From contig NZ_CP074371.1 in the NCBI RefSeq assembly GCF_018362975.1, positions 7,502,001-7,566,000 on the forward strand: DNA of 64,000 nucleotides. Reading direction: 5' to 3'. This DNA is from Nocardia tengchongensis (GTDB lineage: Bacteria > Actinomycetota > Actinomycetes > Mycobacteriales > Mycobacteriaceae). The notes under the pieces were generated by a model, which was not told the origin of the DNA, made no database searches, and worked only from the letters and a program-made list of their open reading frames with translations. Shown here piece after piece: positions 34,554 to 47,636 of this stretch. Position numbers and translations under genes: made by a program. Within the stretch, counting starts at the first letter, position 1; every line of letters begins with the position of its first letter.

Positions 34554-37500
34554 CGCGGTACCTCCGATTGCGCTCCCACCCCACTCACCATGCTGCGCAC
34601 CTGCCGCGCCGCAACCGACAGCGTGGCCAGATCGTGGGTTCCGGACTCGAACAATTCCGCCAGGGCAGAGCGAGCTCGGCCCAGTCGGGACTGATTCTTC
34701 GACTCCCAGTATGCAATCTTCTCCTCGGCGGTCTCTTCCGGGTCACCGGCGGAGAGCACATCGAGGGTGAGCGAGCGCAGTGAACCGTACATGTCGTCGC
34801 GCAGCGCGAGGCGGGCAAGCGCATGCCAGCGGTCGCCGCGTTCCAGGTGGCTGACCGCCTGCAACAGCCAATCGATCTTGAGGTGATCGTTGAGCGCGTA
34901 GTACAGCGCGCCGACCTCCTCACCGCTGCGATCGGTGATGTCGGCGATGTCCAGCACATCCAGCAGCGGGAACTGGTTGAGCAGCCCGAACACCGTGATG
35001 GCCAGATCGGTGGGCACGCCCTGCTCGACGATGGCCTGCGAGTGCTCGTTGAGCGAGTCGATGTGGTGGCCGCGCAGCCAGCCCGGCACCTTCGGCGAGA
35101 GCGTGCGCACACCCTGGGCATAGCGGTGGATCTCCGCGCCCACCGCCACCGGCTGCGGGCGGTTGTTGAGCAGCCAGCGCGAGGCGCGGTCCAGGGTGCG
35201 CTTGGTCTCCAGCTCCAGCACGTCCTTCATGGCGGTGGAGACGTCGGCGACGCGAATGGTGTTCCACACCGTGTGCAGGTCGAAGATCTGCGTCGCGGCG
35301 GTGAAGGCGCGCACCGCGTCCGAGGCCGAGGCCCCGATCTCCTCGCCCAGCCGGAAGGCGTAAGTGATGCCGCCCAGATCCACCACCTCGTTCACCAGCA
35401 TGGTGCTGGTGATCTCGCGGCGCAGACGGTGCCGCTTGATGGCCGCGCCGAAGCGGGTGCGCAGCGGCGTCGGGAAGTACTGCGAGATCCGCGCCGAGAA
35501 GTAGGCGCTGTCGGGCAGGTCGCTGGCCAGCAGGTCGGCCTTGAGCGAAAGCTTCACGTGCGCCATGAGATTCGACAGCTCCGGCGAGGTGAGCCCGACG
35601 CCCTCCTCGAAGCGCTGCTTGAGCTCCACCTCACCGGGCAGCGCCTCGAGCTCGCGGTCCAGACCCCGGCGGTCCTCCAGATCCTCGATGAGCCGCTCGT
35701 GCACATTGAGCATGTTCGGGGCCTCGGCGCGGGACATCCCCATCAGATAGTTCTGGGACACGTTGTCCTGCAACACCAGCGCCGACACCTCGTCGGTCAT
35801 CGAGGCCAGCAGCGGATTGCGCTCGGCCTGCGACAGCTCGCCCGCCGAGACCACGCCGTCGAGCAGGACCTTGATGTTGACCTCGTGGTCGGAGCAGTCC
35901 ACGCCCGCGGAGTTGTCGAGCGCGTCGGTGTTCATCTTGCCGCCGTGCCGGCAGAACTCGATCCGGCCCAGGGCGGTGACGCCCAGGTTGCCGCCCTCGC
36001 CGATGACGTTGACGCGCAAGGCGTTCGCGTTCACGCGCACCGGGTCGTTGGACTTGTCGCCCACCTCGGTATTGGTCTCGGTGGCGGCCTTGATGTAGGT
36101 GCCGATGCCGCCGTTCCACAGCAGTTGCGCCGGAGACAGCAGGATGGCGCGGATCATCTCCGGCGGGGACAGCGAGGTAACCTCGGCGCCCAGGCCGAGC
36201 GCCTCGCGCACCTCCTCGCTGACCGGGATCGCCTTGACCGTGCGGTCGTAGACGCCGCCGCCCGCGCTGATCAGCGACTGGTCGTAGTCGGCCCAGGACG
36301 AGCGCGGCAACGCGAACATGCGCTCACGTTCGGCGAACGAGGACGCCGCGTCCGGATTGGGGTCCAGGAAGATGTGGCGGTGGTCGAAGGCCGCGACCAA
36401 CCGGATGTGGCGCGAGAGCAGCATGCCGTTGCCGAACACGTCGCCGGACATGTCACCGATGCCGACCACGGTGAAATCCTGGGTCTGGGTGTCGATGTCC
36501 ATCTCGGCGAAATGCCGCTTCACGCTCTCCCACGCGCCCTTGGCGGTGATGCCCATGGCCTTGTGGTCGTAGCCCACCGAACCGCCGGAGGCGAAGGCGT
36601 CGCCGAGCCAGAAACCGTATTGCATGGCAACGTCATTGGCGATGTCGGAGAACGTCGCCGTGCCCTTGTCGGCGGCGACGACCAGGTAGGTGTCGTCGGC
36701 GTCGCGGCGCAGCACCCGGGCCGGCGGCAGCACGGCGCCGGTGGCGCGATCGACATTGTCGGTGACGTCGAGCAGGCCGGAGATGAAGGTGCGGTAGCAG
36801 GCGATGCCCTCGCCCTGCAGAGCCTGGCGGTCGGCGACCGGATCGGCGGTGGCGGCCGGCGGCTGCTTGACCACGAACCCGCCCTTCGCGCCGACCGGCA
36901 CGATCACCGCGTTCTTCACCGCCTGCGCCTTGACCAGGCCCAGGATCTCGGTGCGGAAGTCCTCCAGCCGGTCCGACCAGCGCAGGCCGCCGCGCGCCAC
37001 CGGGCCGAAGCGCAGGTGCACGCCCTCCACCCGCGGCGAGTACACGAAGATCTCGAATTGCGGCCGGGGCTTGGGCAATTCGGCGATCTCGCGCGGTTCC
37101 ACCTTGAACGACAGGTAGTCCCGCGCCTTGCCCTCGGCGTCGAGGACGTAGTAGTTGGTGCGCAGGGTGGCCTTGATCAGGCCCAGGATGGCGCGCAAGA
37201 TGCGGTCGGCGTCCAGGCTCACCACCTCGTCGATCCGGTGCCGGGCCGCGGCCTCCACCTCGACGGCGTGTGCGGCGTTGGCCGATCCGGATCGAACAGC
37301 GCGGTGAACAGGTCGACGAACATGCTCGCCGCCTCCGGGTAGGCCAGCAGCACGCGGGTGATGGCGGCCTGGCTGTACGGGAATCCCGCCTGCTGCAGGT
37401 ACTTCGAGTAGGCGCGCAGGATGGCGACGGCACGCCAGTTCAGCCCGCCGCGCAGCACCAGCTCGTTGAGTCCGTCGGCCTCGGCGCGGCCGTACCAGAG

Positions 37501-39465
37501 CGCCTCGAAGGCCTCGGTGAACCGTTCCCGCAGCCCGCGCACCTGGGCGTCCAGCGCGTCCAGCCGGCCCACGGACTCCACCAGCTCGGCGTCCATGTTC
37601 CGGTCCAGGGAGCTGCGCAGCAGCTCGGGACGGGCCAGCAGGCCGAAGTCGTAGATCCACTGCTCGGGGCCGTGATCGCCGTCGACCTGGTGCGGCCGCT
37701 CGTCGATCACCTCCACGCCGAGGCTCTGCAACAGCGGCAGCACCTGGCTCAGCGAGATGCCGCCGCCCCCGACGTAGAGGGTGAAACGCCAAGAGCCCGG
37801 GGCGGAGTCGGGCCAGCGATACAGGTGCTGGTCGATGCCGCCCTCGGCCAGGCCCTGCAGGCGCAGGATGTCGGCCATGGCGCGGGTGGGGTCGAAGTCC
37901 TCCTTGTAGCTCTCCGGCAGGGATTCGGCGTAGCGCTGCGCGATGGCCGGGTCCAGCACGGCGGAGGTGGCCACCTCGTCGCGCAGATGGTCGTCCCAGG
38001 TGCGGCTGGCCTCGGCCAGCAGGTGCTGGATGCGCAGCCGGTTGGTCTCGCTGGTGTCGGCGGCGGGGGCGTCGGTCACGGTGCCCTGATCGGGCAGGCG
38101 GACGGTGAAATACACACTGGCGAGGTCGCTTTCGGACACTCGCGCGGAGTAGTCGATGGAGACGCCGCCCAGCTCGCGCATGAGGATGTCCTGCATCTCC
38201 AGGCGCACCCGGGTGGTGTAGCGATCGCGCGGCAGGTACACCATGCAGGCCACGAAGCGGCCGTAGCCGTCCAGGCGCATGAACAGCCGGACCTGGCGTC
38301 GCATGCCGACATTCAGCACCGCGCTGGCGGTGCGGCGCAGGGCCTCACCGTCGGAGGAGAACAGCTCGGTGCGCGGGAAGGACTGGATGACCTCGAGCAT
38401 CTCCTGGCCGGAGAAGGAGTCCAGGTCGAAGCCGCTGGATTCGATGATGGAGCGCACCCGGCGGTCGATGACCGGAATGTCGAGCACGTTCTCGTGCAGG
38501 GCGGTGACGGTGAAGACGCCGATGAACAGGTGCTCGCCCGTGACGGCCCCGGATTCGTCGATCTCGGCCACGCCGACGAAGTACGGGTAGACCGCGCGGT
38601 GCACGGTGGCGGGGACCAGGCCCTGGGTCAGCATGAGCAGCGGCTGGTCGCCACTGTTGTCCGGGACCCGGAAGTCGGTGCCGACATTGGGGCGCAGCAC
38701 GCCCAGGCTGGTCTCCGGGACGATGATGGATTTGGCCCGGCCGTCGACCGTGCTGCGCTCGTAGCGGGCGTAACCGAGCACGGTGAAGTGGCCGTCGGCC
38801 AGCCAGCGCAGCAGGTGGGCGCAGTCGGTGAGGTCGGTGGCCGGGAAGCCCGATCTACCGGCCGCGGCCGCGGTGTCGAGTTCCCCGGCGACCCGCTCCT
38901 GGGCCTCGCGCATGGCCTCGGTGTCCTCGATGACGCGGCGCACGTCGGTGAGCACGTCGGGCAGCGCGGACTCGATGCGCTCGAGCTGGGCGCGGCTGGT
39001 GGCGGGGTGCAGTTGCACATGCATCCAGGACTCGCGCAGACCGGTCGCGCCATTGCCGTCGACCTCGTGCGGCACCGCGGTCTCCAGGTGACCCGTGGCG
39101 TCTCGGGTGACCTCGAAGATGGGGTGCACGACCTCGCTGACACTGACGCCGATGCGGCTCAGGAAGGCGGTGACGGATTCGACGAGCAGCGGCATGTCGT
39201 CGGTGACCATCTGGATGGCGACGCCGAGCCCGGCCTCGTCATCCGCTTGGTACACATGGACATTCGCGGTGCCGGGGGTGCGCTGGACGGCCAGATCGAC
39301 GTGGCAGCGGAAGATGTGGGTGGAGGTCGCGGGTATAGCGCAGTCCGCGTCGCCGGCGTCGACGTGACGGAAATATGCCTCCTCGAGGGACACGAGGTTG
39401 CCGCCCAGGGACGCGGGCAAACTCGCAGCCCAGGCCGCGCTGGACAGTTCGGACGAGACCGTCAT
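34550..39465 (-). CDS. gdh: NAD-specific glutamate dehydrogenase, large 180-kDa class (apparent frameshift near 37282)
   Basis: An NAD-GDH of about 1,638 residues that converts glutamate to 2-oxoglutarate. The N-terminal half holds ACT-like regulatory regions; the catalytic core begins about nt 37050 with [15 protein letters not shown] and [24 protein letters not shown] sequence, including GAKGGFVVK (substrate Lys), and later [11 protein letters not shown] (NAD fold). Two frames meet at 37280-37283; one extra C restores [18 protein letters not shown] 39465 has GAGGAG upstream. It is the Rv2476c counterpart, a key enzyme for using glutamate; the frameshift is probably a sequence error. Confidence 0.9.
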
Positions 39466-39923
39466 TTCGCCAACTCCTCGGATTCGGTTCCGTAACAAAG
39501 TGACGCCGATGCGAGAGTAGCTGGGCTCAACAGGTACCGGGTCGAATTCCTGCCAATGCCACGCCGCGTCTCACAATACCGACAAACCGGACGGTTCCAT
39601 GAGTGAGGTTCTTGTCCGATATCGCCAGGTCGCCTTTGACAAACCTTGCACCAAAACAGTTTTCACGCATTACTGCGAATGCGAAACCGCTGAGTTCGCT
39701 GTTCGATAACCGTTCACCTGAGCAGCCACGACCCGCCATCCAGCGAACCGTGAAGCAGCCGGCAAACACCCCCGAGCCAGACAAAAAGTAACCAACTGAC
39801 CGCTCGCCCGCGGGTCGGATTACGTCGACGCCGCGATAACCGGCCGATGACAGCACGGCCCGGCTCCCCCACCCGGGTCGGCCGGGCGGGGGGCTGAGCA
39901 GTCAATTCGGTTGGGGTGGTGGG
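39466..39923. other. 458-bp intergenic region between ettA and gdh
   Basis: Lower in G+C than its surroundings, with no credible gene. It must contain the end of the ettA transcript and the promoter of the gdh-thioesterase operon. I could not place boxes with confidence; TTGTCA on the minus strand near 39638 is one possible -35 element. Confidence 0.5.
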
Positions 39924-41601
<1,678 letters not shown>

Positions 41602-41611
41602 ATCGGCAAGC

Positions 41612-42061
41612 CTAACTGTGTGTAGTAGCGGGTTCTCCGGCAGTGTCCGCATCCACGGACGGCCGTTCCACGGGGTCGGTCCGGTCAGGTCGAGCGAAGG
41701 TTTTGCGCACCACCGGGGCGGTGCAACGACCCAGATCGGGACCCACTGCCAGGGCCCGCATCTCGAGGTCGGTGCGCTCCGCGCCGTCTCGGGTGGTGTA
41801 CTCGTTCGAGCGCAGCTGCCCGTACGCGATGACCGGGTCACCTCGTTGCAGCGACGCTTCGACTCCTTCGATGATCCCCCGTCGCCAACAGCTTACGGTG
41901 AGGTACAACGTGCCCCCGTCCACCCAGTCCCCGGCGGCCTGATCGTAGCGGCGGGCGGTACTGGCCAGCCGGAAGCTCAGCAGCTGCTCGCCGTTCTGCA
42001 GCCCGCGCACCACCGGTTGGGTGACGACCCGGCCGATCACCGCAGTATTCGCCTCGTACAT
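41612..42061 (-). CDS. ssb2: Single-stranded DNA-binding protein, second copy (Rv2478c type)
   Basis: A 149-residue protein with an SSB-type OB fold: MYEANTAVIGRVV, ending the fold with GDPVIAYGQLRSNEY, followed by a short polar tail without the acidic DDIPF tip of the main SSB. This matches the SsbB-like paralogue next to ettA. ATG 42061 has GGGGGAG upstream. The reading frame appears fused to the preceding dehydratase only because of a frameshift in that gene. Confidence 0.87.
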   Translation of the reverse strand: MYEANTAVIGRVVTQPVVRGLQNGEQLLSFRLASTARRYDQAAGDWVDGGTLYLTVSCWRRGIIEGVEASLQRGDPVIAYGQLRSNEYTTRDGAERTDLEMRALAVGPDLGRCTAPVVRKTFARPDRTDPVERPSVDADTAGEPATTHS

Positions 42062-42216
42062 CGCGCTCCCCCTTGTCGATTCGAGCCCGCCCCGCGAGCC
42101 TGTGCGTTCGATCGGCTTCCAGCTTCGCCCGATCGAGCGCCTCGGGGCAGACCCCCTATCGGCGAGTGTGGACAACTCGCGGGGTGTGGATAACTTCCGA
42201 CCCGACCCGAATCGAG

Positions 42217-43177
42217 CTACAGGGTCGCCAGATCCGTATTGGCCCCGCACAACACGATCACCGGCCGCTCCCCCCGCCGCCGGCACGTACGCGCCGCACT
42301 GGATCGCCGCCACCGCCGTCGCCCCCGCCGGCTCCACCACGATCCGGAACTCGCGCCACAGGTACTCCCGGGCCATCACGATCGCGTCATCGCTGACCAG
42401 CACCGATCGCACCGCGTAGCGCTGCGCCACCTCCATGGCGATCTCGCCGATCCGGTTCGCGCCCAGGGCATCCGAGGTCACACTGGAGACGTCGACATCC
42501 ACCGGGTGTCCCGCGGCCAGCGCCGCGTGCAGCGTCGGCGCGCCCACCGGCTCGACCCCGATCACCCGTCCGCGCAGCCCCAGCGACACCGCGATCCCGG
42601 CCACCAGGCCACCGCCGCCGACCGCGGCCAGCACCGGCGGTCTGCCACGCACCTGTTCCTCGATCTCGAGCCCGACCACACCCGCCCCGGCCACGATCTC
42701 GGGCAGGTCGTAGGCGTGCAACGGCATGGCGCCGCGCTCGGCCGCGAGCTGGCGCGCGTATTTGTGGGCCTCGGCGTAAGTCGTTCCGTGCCAGAGCACT
42801 TCGGCGCCGTGCGACCACATGGCCGCCACCTTGGTGTGCGAGGCCGACTCCGGAACCACCACCGTGCACGACATTCCGCGCACCGCGCTGGCCAGCGCCG
42901 CCGCGATCCCGGCATTGCCGGCCGAGGCCAGCACCACCTGGGTCTGGTCACCGCGCGCCTGCAGCAGCGCGTTCAGGCAGCCGCGCACCTTGAAGGTGCC
43001 GCCGTGCTGGAGATGCTCGAGTTTCAGCGTCACCGGGACCGGTCCGTGCGGGCCCAGGATCTCGGTGTGGAAGACGGGGGTCTTGCGGGTGTGCCCGCGC
43101 AGCAGCCGGCGGGCCTGGCGCACGTCGGATCGGTAGAGCCGCTTGACTTTCCGGGTCGCCATGGCGACATCCCTCAT
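42217..43177 (-). CDS. PLP-dependent serine/threonine dehydratase-like enzyme (apparent frameshift at 42270)
   Basis: A 319-residue fold-type II PLP enzyme after correction. The PLP lysine is in GGTFKVRGCLNAL, the phosphate loop is AAVGGGGLVAGIAV, and the corrected end reads RPVIVLCGANTDLATL, as in threonine dehydratases. The run of six C at 42270-42275 should have five. The first ATG (43177) overlaps the stop of the CopD-CtaG gene (ATGA) and has AGAGG upstream. It lacks the regulatory ACT domain, so it is a catabolic type or a racemase/dehydratase of unknown substrate. Confidence 0.83.
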
Positions 43178-45213
43178 TTGCGCACCTCTCCGTCTCGCCG
43201 GGCGAGCTCGGCGAACATGGCGTTGTACGCGTTGCGTTCCGCGTCGTCGTCACGTTCGGCCTTGCGGTCGAGCCGGGTCGCCAGGCGTCGATCACTGCGC
43301 GACCACTGGATCAGCAGCGCCAGCATCACCACCACCAGCGGCACTTCACCGCTGGCCCAGGCGAGGCTACCGCCGGTGTGCTGATCGTCGAGCAGGTCCT
43401 TGTTCCAGGACAGGCCCAGGCCGCGGTAGAACCAGCCGCCCATCACGGTGTTCATGCTCATCAGGGCGATGCCGAAGAAGGCGTGGAAGGGCAGCGATCC
43501 GAAGACCATGCCCAGCTTGGTGAGCGGCTCCACCGGTCGCGGCTTGGGGTCGATGCCGATGACCACCCAATAGAAGAGGTAGCCGCTGAGCAGGAAGTGC
43601 ACGTTCATCAGGATGTGCGCGCCGTGGGTGCCGACGTACTTGTCGAAGATGCCGCCCAGGTAGAGCGCGTAGAACCCGCCGACGAACAGCACCGAGGCGA
43701 CGACCGGCTGGGTCAGGAAACGCGACACCGGATTGTGCACTGCCGCCAGGATCCATTCGCGCGCCCCCGGCGGCTGATTCCGACCGGCCGGTTGAATCGC
43801 GCGCAGCGCCAGCAGCACCGGACCGCCCAGCGCGAACAGGATCGGCGCCAGCATGGACAGCATCATGTGCTGGGCCATGTGCACGCTGAACATGGCCGGC
43901 GCGTACCGGCCCACCCCGGAGCTGGTGGCGATCAGCAGCGTCGTGCAGCCCGCGAGCCAGGCGATGGTCCGCCCGACCGGCCACGAGTCGCCGCGCTGGC
44001 GCAACCGCAGCACACCCCACACGTACACCGCGGCCAGCACCAGGGCGAGGGTGCCGAAGATCAGATCGAAGCGCCAGTCGAACAGCAGCCGCGCGACGTT
44101 CGGCGGGCCGGCCAGGTTGTAGCCGATCTCGACCTCGGTCGGTGTCGGGACCTTGCGCTGATCCGGCGGCGGGGTGCGGCCCAGACCCACGGCGAGACCG
44201 ATGGTGGCCGCGAAGATCAGGGCCTCGACGCCCGCGAGGCGGATCAGCGCGCCGCGGTCCTGCGGATCCCGCTCCAGATCCGGGATCGCGCGCTTGCGCT
44301 GCAGGAAACCCATGACGCCGAGCAGGATCAGCGCGGTGGCCTTGGCGAGCACGAGTTTGCCGTAGTTGGTGGTCAGCAGCTCCGACACCGGCAGCCGGAC
44401 CAGGGCGTTGATCACACCGCTGATCGCGATCACCACGAACGAGACGGTCGCCACGATCGAGAATCGCCGCACGGCCAGTGCCGTGTATTTGCCTTCCCGC
44501 AGCGCGTAGGCGAGCACCGCGAACAGCCCACCCACCCAGAAGCAGGTCGAAAGCAGGTGCAGGATCAGACTGTTGGTGGCCAGATCGTGGGCGCCACCCG
44601 AGGAGGAATGCCCGGTCAGCGCCACCGGCAGCAGCGAGACCACCGACAGCAGCAGCAGCACGGGAGTCCAGCCCCAGCGCAACGCCACCCGGCATCCGAT
44701 CGCCAGCCCCAGCACCATGAACACGGTGAACCGCCACGACCCGGCCACCTCGACCTGGTCCGCGGCCCGCCACACCTGCTCCGGCCGCATCGAGTCCAGC
44801 AGCGGTTGCCCGGTGGTGTCCGACAGCGTCAACGGCACCAGCAGCGCCGCCGCGCCCGCCCATACCAGGGCCGCGTTCCCGGCCCGCCGCATCGCCCGAT
44901 ATCCCCCGACATCCAGTACCCCGCTGCCCTGCGGCGGCACGAAGAACGCCGCGAACAACAGCGACCCGATGGTCAACGCCGCCGCCAGATCCGCCACCGC
45001 CCGCACCGCCGGCAACCCGTAGGTGGTCAGCGGCCCCGGATCCGGAATCCCCAGCAAGGTCAGTGCCTGCGCCGCCGACAACGCCACGACCAGCGCCGCC
45101 ACCAAGGCGGCCGCTGCCCCACCCAGTGCCGTGACCGCAGCGAACGTCACCCCCGAACCCGACCGATTCGCCGAAATATCCGATCCTGCGGGCGGGTCCT
45201 GCACTGACGACAT
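43174..45213 (-). CDS. CopD-CtaG fusion membrane protein (copper handling/cytochrome c oxidase assembly)
   Basis: A 679-residue protein with about 15 membrane segments. Residues 1-320 are a CopD-like domain (HLLSTCFWVGGLFAVLAYAL), and residues 380-640 are a caa3-type CtaG domain with His-rich motifs MFSVHMAQHMMLSMLAPILF and LMNVHFLLSGYLFYW. Such fusions (M. tuberculosis Rv0102 type) are thought to bring copper to the oxidase. It is the first gene of a run with the dehydratase, ssb and ettA. Confidence 0.87.
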   Translation of the reverse strand: MSSVQDPPAGSDISANRSGSGVTFAAVTALGGAAAALVAALVVALSAAQALTLLGIPDPGPLTTYGLPAVRAVADLAAALTIGSLLFAAFFVPPQGSGVLDVGGYRAMRRAGNAALVWAGAAALLVPLTLSDTTGQPLLDSMRPEQVWRAADQVEVAGSWRFTVFMVLGLAIGCRVALRWGWTPVLLLLSVVSLLPVALTGHSSSGGAHDLATNSLILHLLSTCFWVGGLFAVLAYALREGKYTALAVRRFSIVATVSFVVIAISGVINALVRLPVSELLTTNYGKLVLAKATALILLGVMGFLQRKRAIPDLERDPQDRGALIRLAGVEALIFAATIGLAVGLGRTPPPDQRKVPTPTEVEIGYNLAGPPNVARLLFDWRFDLIFGTLALVLAAVYVWGVLRLRQRGDSWPVGRTIAWLAGCTTLLIATSSGVGRYAPAMFSVHMAQHMMLSMLAPILFALGGPVLLALRAIQPAGRNQPPGAREWILAAVHNPVSRFLTQPVVASVLFVGGFYALYLGGIFDKYVGTHGAHILMNVHFLLSGYLFYWVVIGIDPKPRPVEPLTKLGMVFGSLPFHAFFGIALMSMNTVMGGWFYRGLGLSWNKDLLDDQHTGGSLAWASGEVPLVVVMLALLIQWSRSDRRLATRLDRKAERDDDAERNAYNAMFAELARRDGEVRK

Positions 45214-45338
45214 AGGCCCAGCGTAGTTCGGAGCGCCCGTCCAGACTCCCCTGGGGTTTCCGGTCGTCCGGTCTGCACAACCGCCCCGACGCGCCGAACG
45301 GTTGCTGAGCGAGAACCATTACTGATCTGGACGCTCGC

Positions 45339-45344
45339 TATACT
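45339..45344 (+). promoter_or_regulatory. TATACT -10-like hexamer ahead of tRNA-Arg
   Basis: A near-consensus -10 box lies 71 bases before the tRNA. No clear -35 box is seen at 16-19 bp. It could start a transcript with a short 5' leader. Confidence 0.4.
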
Positions 45345-45415
45345 TAACGCGCTGGACACCGAGATCGATTTGGGTCAAGGTGTTTGGAGCCCGCATCACC
45401 GCCGATGCCCGCACT

Positions 45416-45489
45416 GCCTCCGTAGCTCAGTTGGATAGAGCAAGGGCCTTCTAATCCCTAGGTCGCAGGTTCGATTCCTGCCGGGGGCG
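45416..45489 (+). tRNA. tRNA-Arg (anticodon TCT)
   Basis: Cloverleaf: acceptor GCCTCCG (45416-45422) pairs with CGGGGGC (45482-45488, one G-U); D-arm TAGCTCAGTTGGATAGAGCA; anticodon loop CTTCTAA giving TCT; T-arm GCAGGTTCGATTCCTGC. CCA is not encoded. The anticodon stem has one C-T mismatch at its top, possibly a sequence error. It reads AGA arginine codons. Confidence 0.93.
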
Positions 45490-45504
45490 CACAAGGGTGA
45501 CTGA

Positions 45505-45520
45505 CCAGCGACAACGCTGG
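45505..45520 (+). terminator. Short hairpin after the tRNA
   Basis: CCAGCG / CGCTGG with an ACAA loop, 15 bp after the tRNA 3' end. Confidence 0.55.
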
Positions 45521-45582
45521 CAGTAACACCAATACCCGAGCTGGGAGAGGGTCAAACACCCAGCAACTCACTCGGCAAAGAC

Positions 45583-45614
45583 CAACGGCCGGTGCCCATG
45601 GGCACCGGCCGTTG
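45583..45614 (-). terminator. 32-bp perfect palindrome downstream of a minus-strand gene
   Basis: The DNA from 45583 to 45614 is fully self-complementary (half-site CAACGGCCGGTGCCCA). It begins 12 bp after the stop codon of the gene at 45627-46135, so it most likely ends that transcript. Confidence 0.75.
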
Positions 45615-45626
45615 CTCACCGGGGCA

Positions 45627-46135
45627 CTACAGCTCGCCGCGCGGCTCGATGTCGACGACAATGATCTTCTCGTGTCGGTAGTCGTCCAGATTGGGAGTGT
45701 TCCAGCTGTCGCCGGCACGGATTCGGTGGAACCTGAACGTGGCGTTGGTCTCGTTCGCGCTGATGATGCAGCGAACCCGGGTGGGTCGAGGTCGTGGACG
45801 AGTCGGCCGACCAACCGCGCCAACGCAATTCCGTGGAGTAGCAGCAGCCGTTGCTGTTCCTCGCCGATGCTCGGCTGCCCATCGACGATGTCGATCTCGA
45901 CTGGGACGAAGTCCTCGAGATGGAACGAACTGTCGCCGCATTCCCAACCGGTGAGATCGGGAAAGGACGACGGCGCATTGCCGACGTCGCCGGTGGAATC
46001 GGCCCACGTGACCACTTGACCTCGATGGACGATCCCCAGCGCCGCCCGCTCGCGAAGACCGGCGGTCAGCCCTCCCGGGGGCTCTATGGGGAAGGCCGAC
46101 AGCACGGCCACTGCCTCAACCGCCAGATCGTTCAT
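45627..46135 (-). CDS. Hypothetical protein (apparent frameshift at 45783)
   Basis: A soluble protein of about 169 residues with no family I recognise. It starts MNDLAVEAVAVLSAFPIEPP, has an acidic middle (FHLEDFVPVEIDIVDGQPSI) and ends NLDDYRHEKIIVVDIEPRGEL. Two frames meet at GGG 45783-45785, where one more G joins LVHDLDP with TRVRCIISANETNATFRF. A proper terminator palindrome follows the stop, which supports a real gene. Its G+C is lower than its neighbours, perhaps acquired next to the tRNA. GTG 46150 is another possible start. Confidence 0.55.
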
Positions 46136-46348
46136 CCGAATTGAGAGCACGATGACGATTATCGTCTTGGATCGACTAGTAGCCGATCATGAAGCCGGGC
46201 TGGAGAATCCGAGAAGTTCGAAGTGTCGTCGCCCGTACCGCATCGCCGACTGAGTTGTGTGACGGCTATAGCTCTGGCCGTCTTCGTAGTCGTGCCCGCT
46301 AGGACCTTCAGGCCTCTGAACCGCGCTGTCCAGAGGCTCTTGTCCGGG

Positions 46349-47598
46349 TCAGTAGACGGTGTCTTGTTGGTCTGGGACGACGGTTCCGTTGGGCCCGGTG
46401 AGGGGTTGGTGGTCGCCGGTGGCGGTGGTTAAACCTGTTGTGGCGCAGGGGTAGGGCTGGTCCTTGTGTTTCTTGGGGGTGATGAACATCGGGTTGATCA
46501 GCCATTTGCCGTCGGGGTTGGCGTAGGCGTGGCACATGAGTTCGGGTTTGTTGCGGTTGATTACGAGGTGGAGGGTGGTGGCGTCGGCGACGAAGACTAC
46601 GTCGGTGTCGGAGTCACCGGCTGCCAGGGCTGGGCGTTTTCGGGGGGTTGTTGGTCGAAGGCGGTGGGGCCGGTGATGGCGAAGATGCGTTCGTTGATTG
46701 CGCAGCGTTTGCCTTCCATGTAGGTGATGACCTGGTCGGGGGCGAGGCCGCCGCAGCCTGCGATGTGGCCGGTGTAGGTGTCGTGGTCGGTGAGGGGGAC
46801 GATGCCGATCACCTTGTCGGCGGGGATGCCTAGTTCGGGGGACCACACCTTGATCACCGGTTCTGCGGAGGCGGTGACGATTCGGACGTCGAATCCGTTG
46901 GCCTGCAAGGTTTTGACGAGGTCCTGTTGTTGGGGGTAGTAGCGGACCCAGCCGTCGACCTTGGTGGTGCCGATGGTTTGTTCGGTGCCTTCGGGGGCGG
47001 CGAGGTTTTGGGCTCGGGCCTGGGTGGCGTAGTCGGTGAGTTCGGCGGGGGTGTGTCCGGCCAGGAGTTGTACCTGCCAGGCGTAGGCCGGTTCCAGTCG
47101 GCGGTGGTCGTAGCCGTCGAAGGCGGAGGCGCCGGATTTGGTCTTGCCGTTGTCGCCGATGGCCAGGATCTCGTCGGCGCAGGCGGTATTGGTGGAGGTG
47201 GGCAGCGGGGTTCCCGGAACAGCGGTACCGCAGGCAGCACGGAGAGCGTCGCCGGCCGCCGGGGTCAGGTAGGGGCTGGTGGCCGACCAGTCGGTTGGCT
47301 GTAGCAGCTTGTCGTGGGACAGCAGCCAATAGAACGTGGCCTCACCGGCATCGTTCTTGACCAGCGTGTTGTCCCAGTCGAACAACGCTAGTGGCTTCGT
47401 GGCGGTGTTCTTGCCGCAGGTTCCGGTGGTGGCGATGAAGGTCGACAGGGTTTCCTTGTTGGTGCCGTACCACGTCTGCCCGGGATCGAGCTGCTTGCAG
47501 GTGGGGGCGGCAGCGCCATCGGAGCCGGAGCCGCAGGCGGTCAGCGACAGCAGGGCACCGGCGGCCGCGATCAACCCCACGAGGGATCGCTTCTTCAT
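46349..47598 (-). CDS. HAD-superfamily phosphatase, lipoprotein (apparent frameshift at 46627)
   Basis: A 416-residue exported lipoprotein. The signal peptide and lipobox (LIAAAGALLSLTAC) are followed by HAD motif I LALFDWDNTLVKND, a cap domain, and motif IV AGDSDTDVVF. Two frames meet at GGG 46627-46629; one extra base restores QPLAAGDSDTD. AGAGGA precedes ATG 47598. It is the last gene of the eutB-eutC-permease series. Extracytoplasmic HAD enzymes that act on phosphocholine or phosphoethanolamine are known, so it may release ethanolamine outside the cell; this is inferred from context. Confidence 0.78.
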
Positions 47599-47636
47599 AG
47601 GTTTCCTCTCCGTAATCGACTGGAGCCGAGCCATTT

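Noticed and set aside
34823..39495. Two plus-strand frames of more than 700 codons opposite gdh
   Set aside because: They are GC-bias shadows: rich in Val, Gly, Asp and His, with no recognisable fold, while the minus strand encodes NAD-glutamate dehydrogenase.
41612..43177. Threonine dehydratase-SSB fusion protein
   Set aside because: The fusion depends on one extra C at 42270-42275. With five C, the dehydratase ends at 42217 with its usual C-terminus and ssb has its own start and ribosome site at 42061.
45416..46350. Genomic island inserted at tRNA-Arg
   Set aside because: The region after the tRNA is lower in G+C, but I see no integrase, no repeat of the tRNA 3' end and no phage genes.
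46223..46432. Small plus-strand secreted protein
   Set aside because: Overlaps the 3' end of the HAD gene on the other strand and lacks a ribosome site; most likely a shadow.
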